Positions 25,301 through 31,855 of a DNA stretch of 31,855 bases are shown one piece after another. Every line of letters starts with the position of its first letter. The first letter of the stretch is position 1. Source of the stretch: Clostridiales bacterium UBA4362 (GTDB lineage: Bacteria; Bacillota; Clostridia; TANB77; CAG-508); contig DGSM01000046.1 of the NCBI GenBank assembly GCA_002393975.1, positions 1 to 31,855 on the forward strand, written 5' to 3'. A program made the position numbers and the translations under genes. The notes under the pieces are model-generated. The model was not told where the DNA came from, did not search any database, and saw only the letters and a program-made list of their open reading frames with translations.

Positions 25301-27192
25301 CTTTATCATCTTATAAGATTTCAAATTTAAATCAAGATGATGATTTCACCATATATGCACAATTAAGAAATGTTAATAGAACAACAAAGAATGATACAAA
25401 ATTAACAGTTCATCTACCTGAAGGAATAAAATATATTGGCGATAAATATGAATACAATGATAAGAAAAATGAAGTAAATATAGATGTTAATGAATTGAAA
25501 CCATTTGCTGAAAACACATATCCTATTGAAGTTAGTGTTGTTACAAATGAATCTAAGGTTTTAGGAACTTATGCTACTGCAACAAGTAGTAATAGTTCAG
25601 AAGTAAAATCTAATGAATGGGAAGTTAATAAAAACGCCAAAGAAGGTAAAAAGACAATAGATGTTCAAGCAACACTTACAACAAATGTTTCAGGATCAGA
25701 ACTTTTAGATACAGACCAACTAGAATACTATATCAACTTAAAGAATAACGGAACAGCACGTGTTGATCTTGATGTTACAGATAATCTTCCTACAGGACTT
25801 TCATTAAGTTCTTATACAGTAGCTGTAAACGGAAGCATTATAAAATCAAGCAAAGGAAGTTTATTAACAACTATTTCATTAAATCCTAATGAGTATGCAA
25901 AAGTAACAATTTATGCTAAAGCAAAGAAAGCATCGCAGGGAACAATTACAAAATATACAAATAAACCTACTGTAAAAATAGTAAATGGTTCACAAATAGA
26001 TATTAATTCTGTTGAATTAAGTGTAAAAGGATCAGTTAATACAACAGTAAAAACTGGTGAAAAAATAGGAGGAGACGAAACTTCTGACAAAAATTCATCT
26101 AAGAAGAATAAAAAAGATGATAAAAAGGATGAAGAACAAGCTAAACCAGCACAACAAGAAAGTGCTCCTACTTATAAGATTACTGGAAAAGCATGGTTTG
26201 ATGCTAACAATGATGGAGTAAAAGATGATACTGAATCACAATTAACAGGCATTCAAATCAAACTATTTAATATTGATACAGGGAACATTGCATTAAATGC
26301 AAGCAACAATGAAATGACTACAACTACAGATTCAAATGGCTTATATGAATTTTCAAACTTAAATGTTGGAAGATATTATGCAGTTGCTTACTTTAATACT
26401 GAAACATATGATGTGGCATATTATCAAGTTGACAAATCAGTAGATTCAAATAATTGTGATTTTGTTCAAACTAAAAAGGACAATGATACAATTGCAGCTA
26501 CAGATGAAATTAACTTACAAAATGCTAATGCATATAATATAGATTTAGGACTTACTAATAAAAGAACTTTCCACTTAAAACTAGATAAAGTTGTTAGCAG
26601 AATTACACTTTCAAGCCCAGACTATGAAAAGGAAGTTTACAATTTTGATAATAAAATAGCTAAAGTGGAAGCCCAAAATAAATATGTTGAAACAACAACA
26701 GCAGTAGTAGAATATACAATTAGAATTACAAATGTCGGAGAAATTGCAGGTTATGCAAAGTCGATAGTTGATTATATTCCAGTTGATATGACATTTAACT
26801 CTGAGTTAAATCCAAACTGGTTTATAGGTAAAGACGGAAACGGATATACAACGTCTCTTTCTAACACAATTATCAATCCAGGAGAAACAAAAGAGGTTAG
26901 TATAATTCTTACTAAGAAATTAACAGCAGATAATACAGGTACTGAGAGAAATGTTGCAGAAATTGCTGAATCATATAATGAATACGGTATAGCCGATATA
27001 GCATCATTAAATGGAAATAGAAAAGATGGTGAAGATGATATGAATTCAAGTGATGCTGTAATATTAACAAGTACTGGTAAAGAAACTTCATCAATAGTTG
27101 GTATCTCTATTGGATTACTAGCAGTAATCACATTAGCTGTTTACCAAATTAAGAAGAGAGTTATAAATAATCTATATAGTGATATTATTTAG
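22387..27192 (+). CDS. Giant membrane-anchored surface protein with DUF11-like and SdrD B-like domains
   Basis: 1601 residues. A signal peptide (1-29, cleavage after SYA) leads to a long beta-rich, Thr/Asn/Ser-rich extracellular region. DUF11-type repeats are visible at about 850-900 (YTMTVSNTGSEEAKNLKI) and 1104-1160 (YYINLKNNGTARVDLDVTD), with a further one at 1434-1530 (EYTIRITNVGEIAGYAKSI). A Lys/Asp/Glu linker (1222-1260) precedes an SdrD B/Cna-B-like domain at 1261-1370 with GKAWFDANNDGVKDDTE, a likely calcium-binding loop. The end is a membrane span (about 1568-1586) then a basic tail KKRVINN. There is no LPxTG motif, so it is held by the membrane span and not by sortase. Adhesin or surface-layer role is inferred. 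A partner gene begins 14 bases later. Confidence 0.85.
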   Translation: MGKNLQKITAIITIGLLVLSQAFVSISYAATDTEDHSTNQDNVEVAMKVEEHSDVELNVNEEQKLNISVIVQNTGYVKDAVIKLDDTNFVVSNLNVEGVKSITEDTIELNTVDYGKTLDLAIPIKFNKQDTISVDEFTKENIITFDAIYVNNKGKEKKVTKTVKQKIDWSGEAHYNISQSVTRYLKYDSENTMLSINVKDSLEDNALPAVSKTIEINAPEINGSVPTQAIVTGEGISYTYNNGKVKIEYTNTPNDDKKIAWKSDGEYNITYIYNTQTSASATTSVMNAICTTPVSAVQSAAEMPITLSGEVGDVIEANVYGTEELSKGYMLTNLNKDYDKYNTPFEMNYDLNVGFAELVDKITISESDPIINSNTNANSAITTTKVSVDSQAVKSVLGNDGTIIVKDKDSNELGRLSTDTTSIDLNAKGLIFETSKPVGEGNIKLTLAKRIDGDANYNIETISNIASLTNSIKVVGSQGDATISTKNASYSTKFSNPSSNATIEISNTNLSTIVTNEDVVVTATLHTNDANDRLYKNPSLRIEFPEAVKNINLKDAKLLYDDELVPANFSSNGNVISLDLSGTQTKYNNINIAEGTVVRLVGDFVLDNLGTSSHSQVKLTYSNGATGEVKETTTPCDVVAPVGFVTVQSLGVNGRTTSTLETDKVMTKVGANVSSRNAHISAVIINNLEETDVNKDASGFVVLGRIPYTGNQGLDGADLGSNVNTTLASPISTEGLDATVYYSENLNESIYGNTWTTEYSKNAKTFMILANSLPNHTKMAFGYDITLPDGMPYGTTGKAVFGVYYDNQAVQGVSKNLVAAMPVGITTGDVPNVVLNTSIVNETTGEVIANGGQVHEGDVLKYTMTVSNTGSEEAKNLKITTKLPDGIEFIQLNKIELTEESFYEASKTREKIKHIESLASNGTMTVSYQIRIPELKNSTRELVIYNNLVGDLVDSQDSEFKVNNSEGSMTVALSSYKISNLNQDDDFTIYAQLRNVNRTTKNDTKLTVHLPEGIKYIGDKYEYNDKKNEVNIDVNELKPFAENTYPIEVSVVTNESKVLGTYATATSSNSSEVKSNEWEVNKNAKEGKKTIDVQATLTTNVSGSELLDTDQLEYYINLKNNGTARVDLDVTDNLPTGLSLSSYTVAVNGSIIKSSKGSLLTTISLNPNEYAKVTIYAKAKKASQGTITKYTNKPTVKIVNGSQIDINSVELSVKGSVNTTVKTGEKIGGDETSDKNSSKKNKKDDKKDEEQAKPAQQESAPTYKITGKAWFDANNDGVKDDTESQLTGIQIKLFNIDTGNIALNASNNEMTTTTDSNGLYEFSNLNVGRYYAVAYFNTETYDVAYYQVDKSVDSNNCDFVQTKKDNDTIAATDEINLQNANAYNIDLGLTNKRTFHLKLDKVVSRITLSSPDYEKEVYNFDNKIAKVEAQNKYVETTTAVVEYTIRITNVGEIAGYAKSIVDYIPVDMTFNSELNPNWFIGKDGNGYTTSLSNTIINPGETKEVSIILTKKLTADNTGTERNVAEIAESYNEYGIADIASLNGNRKDGEDDMNSSDAVILTSTGKETSSIVGISIGLLAVITLAVYQIKKRVINNLYSDII

Positions 27193-27206
27193 GAAGGAGA
27201 CTGATA

Positions 27207-30200
27207 ATGAAAGGAAAGTTAAGAAATATTAAGAAATTCTTAATTTCACTACTTATGATAACAACAATTGTAGTTATGGGCGCTACAGTTTACGCTGCTC
27301 CTCAAAAAATTGAGATGAAAGCATCTGGAAGTGGACCTATTTGGTTTGATGATGGAACAGTTGGCAATTGGTATTGTCGTGAAAAAGGAAAACCTGCAGT
27401 ATTTTATAATGAAGCAGGAGAAGTAATTGAGACTACAGAATATGAATTAGAAACTAGTGATATGAAAATGGAGCCTATGACAGGATATGCATATTATAAG
27501 CTTTCTAAAGATGGCGATGATTGTGGTACCTCTACAAAACAAGATATGCAGAGAATAATTTGGAGTTCTAAATATATCTCAGAATATTTTGGATTTGGAA
27601 CACCAACAGTAGTTGAAGATGATTCATATTCAAATTGGTGGTTTGAAAATTCTTCTACAGTTTTAGTAGATGAAGATGATAAAAACTCTGATGGAATACC
27701 TGATCTTGAACAATGGGATGAAGTACTTGAATGGGTTGAGAGAATGTCTGGATTAAAGACAAGAGAAGAACAAGAAGGATGGTATCAAGAATATACTAGT
27801 AACGAAGGAAAACCTTCAGTTTTGTTCATTAGATCTCAACAATATGGAAGAGTACATTATGGTATTTTTAAGAGATTAATTGATGGTGTAATGTTTGTTC
27901 CAGGTGAATGTGATGATCTTAAAGTTATGGTAGATCAAATCAGTGGAACTTATACAGTTGGACCATATACAATGAACCTTAATGTTAGTGATGAATATAA
28001 TGGTAAAGAAGAATTCGAAAAGGCTAAACAAATCCTTTATAACGAACTTATTGGAGAAGGAAATGAAGGTTTTACTAAGGCAAACAGATTTGCTAATGAA
28101 GTCGAAATTACCGGACTAAATAACAAAGAAGGAACCGATATTGTAATGCTTAACTCTTTAGGAGAAGAAATAAAATTCCCTAACTTTAAAGCATATGATG
28201 GTTCAACAAATGAAACTGAAGAGTTTTATTTAAGATTTGTTCCTGATAATGATGGACAAATTGATTATACTGGTGATCCAGAAATACATATCAAATATTT
28301 ACTTGATTTTGCTGATTGCATTGTTCAAAGATATAAACTAGAAAAAGTGTCTGATCAAATAGCTGTAGGCGAAGGAACAGACCTAAAAGCGTTAGTCTAT
28401 AAAGTTTTTGAAGATTGGTATAAAGGCTTTGTAACTAAAACTGTAGTAATAGATGGAAATGGAAAATATCATTATAGATATTATGTGGCAGGAGATCTAG
28501 AATTTACAGATATAAAAGTAAAAATCAAAAATAGTAGGATTGAAATTGAAGTCAAAGTAGATGACTTTAGCCAATCATTTGACTCGGGTAATAATGTACA
28601 TGATACTGAACAAAAGACTGCTAGTTACATAAGTATTAGTGATCCAAATGATAGTAATTACCCAGGATATTATGACTATCCTTCTACAGCTCCAGATGTT
28701 ACAAGTGACATACTTGAAGATTTAAAAACTCAATGCGAAGCTGTACTTGATAAAATAGAAATTGATTATGAATATGAAGATCAAGGTGGAGACCTTGCTG
28801 ATAATGTTCAGAGATGTTCTTTGATTGGTCAAGGAAAATATAATGATGGATTCCATTTAGTTGAAGTTGAAGCTAACTGGAAAGAATGTATCGTTAAATT
28901 ACCTGGAAAAGAAATCAATGAAAAACTTGGTGGACATGTTTGGTATGAAGGAAACGGAATTAAAACCGGTGAAGCTGATGGAAAATATAATTCAGCAGAA
29001 GATATGTTATATGCAGGAATGCAAGTAACTTTATGGGAACAAAATTTAGATGGAAGCAATGATCATATATTTGAATATGAAGGTGTTGCAAATCCAACCG
29101 TAACCGATGAAAAGGGTGAATATAAATTTGAGCACTTAAATCCATTAAAGAAATACTATGTTAAATTCTTATATAATGGAGAATATTATCAATCTACATA
29201 TTATAAATATAATTTAACAGGTAATTACTCAAATGCAATGGACGTTGAAAGAGAAGCTTTCAATAACAGATTTACTGTAATAGAAGCTAACCCAGAAGCT
29301 TATAATGTAGATGGATATAATACAGCTTATGCAAAAGAATCTAGATTAATGAAAGCAGATGGTAGCTTTATAGCAGGAGATTATGAACCTACTTATTCAA
29401 CAAACTATGAATCACAAGATTATAAAGGAGCATTATTATATATTGATGCTTGGGAATACTTCAGAGACAAAGCAGTTGAGACAAAATCTTATGATGGTGC
29501 TTATGCAGCACTAGGGGCTTGGCTTTCTGGACTTGGAGTAGATGGTACAGAAGTTTCTAGAATAATTAAATTCATGAAAGATTGTATGATTACTTCAACA
29601 ACTAAAGTTGTAGATCCTCTTGGAAATTATGAATGTGAAGGTCAAGAAAAAGTTGTTTACCCAGTTTATAACAGATTTGTATTAGAGGATGAAGAAAATC
29701 CACCAGAAAATATAGAAACAGTTATATTAGATGAAACTTTCTACTATTTATATACAAAAAAATCTGATCAAAGCAGATGGGTAGATTATGGTATTGATGC
29801 AAGAATTGATACTAACTTAGTTATTTCAAAAGACGTTTATAAAGCAACCGTTTTCTTAAACGGACAAAAAGAAGAATACTACTATGGACAACAAGGTGTA
29901 CTTGATCCAGCAAATGGTGGTGTTTGGAAAGTAAAAGTTAGAGCATCAGATGCTATGTTTAATGGTGTTAATGCTTATAGAAAGTATTTAAAACCAGCAG
30001 ATATATTAATGGATGCTAATGCTACATATTATGGACTATTTGGTGACAACCAAGCAAATAAAAATATTGATGTACTTGTAACATATGTAATTTATGTTGC
30101 TAATACAGGAAGTACAGTTGCAAGTGTTGATGAAATCGTTGATTACTTCGATACTGAAAAATATGAATTTGATGGAAAACTAAATGGCAATAAATATGAA

Positions 30201-31855
30201 GCCACAGTTTATACAAACTATAAAGAAACTAGTACAGGCAAAGATGTTGAAAATCACTACATAAATTCATATCAAAATACTGGTATAGCTACTAGTGAAA
30301 ACAAAGATATGAAGACAGATTTAACTATAACAAATACATCTACTTATCAACATAAAAATCATGAACCAATCGTTGGCGATAATTACAAATATGATCCTAT
30401 ATATGTAAAAATGCCTGATAATGTTATGAAACCTACAGAATATAAATGTTTCTATATAACATTTAAAGCTAAAGGAGATAAAGGTGTAGATTTACTAGAC
30501 CAAGACATTACAACAGGTGATGAACATGTAGGAAAACGTAATATTGCCGAAATTAATGGTTACACAACAAAATATGTTGATAACCAACAAATTCCAGATC
30601 ATTTAGATAACTCAGATGCAACTATAACCAAAAATGTTGGAAATACAAATGCTGGTATAGTTGATGTAAACTCTAGAGCAGGAAGTTTAGCTAATTGGGA
30701 TTTAACTCCTGATGGATTAATTAAAGATGCTGATAAGCCTCTTCCAGATAGCTCAACAACTAACAGACTAGAAGATGATACATGTGCTGCACCTCCATTT
30801 AAACTATTAATAGACACAGATCCTAACCATGTTCGTAGAGTAAAAGGATTTACTTTCGAAGATGCTAGAACAGAAAATGAGAACAAAGCAAAAGTTGGAA
30901 ATGGTGTTTATAAAGACAGTGATAAAGATGTAAAAGTTAATGGTGTAACAGTTCAATTAGTTGAATTAGTTAGAGAAGTTGATGATTTAAATCAATTCAC
31001 TGGAAAATATTTAGGCGAATATATCTGGGGATATGTAAAATATAAAGCAGATGGTTCTTTAGATGGAAATCCAGTATGGTATGACTACTATTCAGGATTA
31101 GATTATTCTAGAGTAGTTATAGATGGACCTGAAGGAACATTACTACATGTTAATCCAGAAGGCTTAAATGCAAATCAAGGTGAATATGGATATAGTTCAA
31201 TGCCTGCAGGTGATTTCTTCATTAGATTCATCTATGGAGATAATGATAGAACAGTTCTAACAAATGCTTCTGATGATACAAAAGTTCAATTCGGCACTGC
31301 TAAAGGAGAAGTAAAAGACATTGAATTAAAAGAATTGCAAAAAGCAGTTAATGACTTAGTTGGTTCTTCAGGAATGAATGCTAAATCATATAATGGACAA
31401 GACTATAAATCAACAGTTTATCAAACTGGAATTAGTCAAGATAAAGTTAAACTATATGGTCAAGCAATTGATGCATATCATGGTATTACAAGATATACAG
31501 ATATTGATGGAAAGAACTACATCAATAGTTATGATAAACCAGAAGAAAATAGAGTTAATGGTTTCACAAGTAAAGAAAGCTATACAGTAGCAAATATTTG
31601 GAAATTAAGTGGACCATCATCAACTCTAAACACAAATTCTATGTATATGTACAATCTAGAGGATGCTAATGTTAGAGATGCTTCTGATGCAAAAGATGTA
31701 TATGCATTTAGACAAAGAGCTAATCAATATTCTATAGATGTCCAAAACTATAAAGCAGAAGTGTTATCATCATTTGAAAGAGTAGGAACATATGATACTT
31801 TAGATGATAATGCTACTCCAAATGCTGATTTACAAAGAAAGATGATTGAAGAACT
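27207..31855 (+). CDS. Second giant surface protein, 3' end outside the window (partial)
   Basis: An open frame from ATG 27207 runs to the window end without a stop, at least 1549 residues. AAGGAG precedes ATG, and the gene starts 14 bases after its neighbour, so both are one transcript. A signal peptide (1-30, cleavage at VYA or AAP) is clear. At about 154-172 lies an acidic DDKNSDGIPDLEQW stretch like a thrombospondin type 3 calcium loop. An SdrD B/Cna-B-like domain spans about 573-665 (GHVWYEGNG, DEKGEYKFEHLNPLKKYYV); a DUF11-like strand pair is near 952-985 (VTYVIYVANTGSTVASVDEIVDYFD); another B-like domain begins near 1211 (VKGFTFEDA) and ends near FFIRFIYGD. The middle is Tyr/Asn/Asp-rich and not recognised. 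The anchor is expected beyond 31855. Confidence 0.85.
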   Translation, partial: MKGKLRNIKKFLISLLMITTIVVMGATVYAAPQKIEMKASGSGPIWFDDGTVGNWYCREKGKPAVFYNEAGEVIETTEYELETSDMKMEPMTGYAYYKLSKDGDDCGTSTKQDMQRIIWSSKYISEYFGFGTPTVVEDDSYSNWWFENSSTVLVDEDDKNSDGIPDLEQWDEVLEWVERMSGLKTREEQEGWYQEYTSNEGKPSVLFIRSQQYGRVHYGIFKRLIDGVMFVPGECDDLKVMVDQISGTYTVGPYTMNLNVSDEYNGKEEFEKAKQILYNELIGEGNEGFTKANRFANEVEITGLNNKEGTDIVMLNSLGEEIKFPNFKAYDGSTNETEEFYLRFVPDNDGQIDYTGDPEIHIKYLLDFADCIVQRYKLEKVSDQIAVGEGTDLKALVYKVFEDWYKGFVTKTVVIDGNGKYHYRYYVAGDLEFTDIKVKIKNSRIEIEVKVDDFSQSFDSGNNVHDTEQKTASYISISDPNDSNYPGYYDYPSTAPDVTSDILEDLKTQCEAVLDKIEIDYEYEDQGGDLADNVQRCSLIGQGKYNDGFHLVEVEANWKECIVKLPGKEINEKLGGHVWYEGNGIKTGEADGKYNSAEDMLYAGMQVTLWEQNLDGSNDHIFEYEGVANPTVTDEKGEYKFEHLNPLKKYYVKFLYNGEYYQSTYYKYNLTGNYSNAMDVEREAFNNRFTVIEANPEAYNVDGYNTAYAKESRLMKADGSFIAGDYEPTYSTNYESQDYKGALLYIDAWEYFRDKAVETKSYDGAYAALGAWLSGLGVDGTEVSRIIKFMKDCMITSTTKVVDPLGNYECEGQEKVVYPVYNRFVLEDEENPPENIETVILDETFYYLYTKKSDQSRWVDYGIDARIDTNLVISKDVYKATVFLNGQKEEYYYGQQGVLDPANGGVWKVKVRASDAMFNGVNAYRKYLKPADILMDANATYYGLFGDNQANKNIDVLVTYVIYVANTGSTVASVDEIVDYFDTEKYEFDGKLNGNKYEATVYTNYKETSTGKDVENHYINSYQNTGIATSENKDMKTDLTITNTSTYQHKNHEPIVGDNYKYDPIYVKMPDNVMKPTEYKCFYITFKAKGDKGVDLLDQDITTGDEHVGKRNIAEINGYTTKYVDNQQIPDHLDNSDATITKNVGNTNAGIVDVNSRAGSLANWDLTPDGLIKDADKPLPDSSTTNRLEDDTCAAPPFKLLIDTDPNHVRRVKGFTFEDARTENENKAKVGNGVYKDSDKDVKVNGVTVQLVELVREVDDLNQFTGKYLGEYIWGYVKYKADGSLDGNPVWYDYYSGLDYSRVVIDGPEGTLLHVNPEGLNANQGEYGYSSMPAGDFFIRFIYGDNDRTVLTNASDDTKVQFGTAKGEVKDIELKELQKAVNDLVGSSGMNAKSYNGQDYKSTVYQTGISQDKVKLYGQAIDAYHGITRYTDIDGKNYINSYDKPEENRVNGFTSKESYTVANIWKLSGPSSTLNTNSMYMYNLEDANVRDASDAKDVYAFRQRANQYSIDVQNYKAEVLSSFERVGTYDTLDDNATPNADLQRKMIEE

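Noticed and set aside
25771..25830. LPTG and LPDG strings in the first giant surface protein as sortase signals
   Set aside because: They lie mid-protein within DUF11-like repeats (NLPTGLSL, LPDGIEF), lack the full LPxTG pattern and are not followed by a membrane span.
26772..27131. Minus-strand 119-residue frame under the end of the first surface gene
   Set aside because: Complement of a real coding gene, no promoter or ribosome binding site, composition of a shadow frame.
1..31855. CRISPR array, tRNA or rRNA genes, riboswitch leaders
   Set aside because: No regular spaced repeats, no tRNA cloverleaf with a TTCRA-type arm, no rRNA-like stretch, and no long structured leader was noticed by eye. 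Short promoter-to-start distances leave little room for riboswitches.

Overview
The window reads as chromosomal DNA from a low-GC, Gram-positive-type Bacillota, most likely an uncultured gut-type Clostridia lineage. Supports: very AT-rich sequence, strong AGGAGG-type ribosome binding sites, a DUF4321-radC-mreBCD-mrdA-minC operon, PcrA with its Firmicutes C-terminal tail, a UgtP-type glycolipid glucosyltransferase, and surface proteins held by a C-terminal membrane anchor. No rRNA, tRNA, CRISPR array, insertion sequence or phage gene was seen. Genes are dense and no gene-free stretch exceeds 300 bases.

Layout. (1) 69-2771: a membrane TIM44-like/zinc-ribbon protein and an SPFH/zinc-ribbon protein, probably co-transcribed, ending at a bidirectional terminator. 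(2) 2770-3961, minus strand: a UgtP/MGDG-synthase-like glucosyltransferase, divergent from (3) 3985-9200: alpha/beta hydrolase, membrane-fused MurF-like ligase, D-Ala-D-Ala ligase with a Gly/Lys-rich insert, YqeK-type HD hydrolase and a zinc-finger-less DnaJ-family protein. (4) 9233-12402: a unit with its own perfect promoter and a strong terminator, holding two small unrecognised genes and a VirD4/TraG-type coupling ATPase, with no other conjugation gene in view. (5) 12420-16006: prfA and pcrA, each a separate unit. (6) 16028-22276: the shape/division operon DUF4321, radC, mreB, mreC, mreD, mrdA (PBP2), minC; no minD follows. (7) 22299-31855: a promoter preceded by a perfect 18-bp palindrome, driving two giant secreted, multidomain surface proteins. 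The second has no stop codon before the window ends and is therefore partial.

How it fits together: much of the window serves the cell envelope. MurF and Ddl make the D-Ala-D-Ala end of the peptidoglycan precursor; MreBCD and PBP2 direct its insertion during elongation; MinC controls division-site placement; the UgtP-like enzyme makes membrane glycolipid; the TIM44/SPFH pair is probably a membrane-associated module; and the two large proteins cover the surface. The most unexplained item is the VirD4-like ATPase with its two small partner genes. Eight sigma-A-like promoters were found by eye, all with 17-bp spacers, and they agree well with the operon boundaries.
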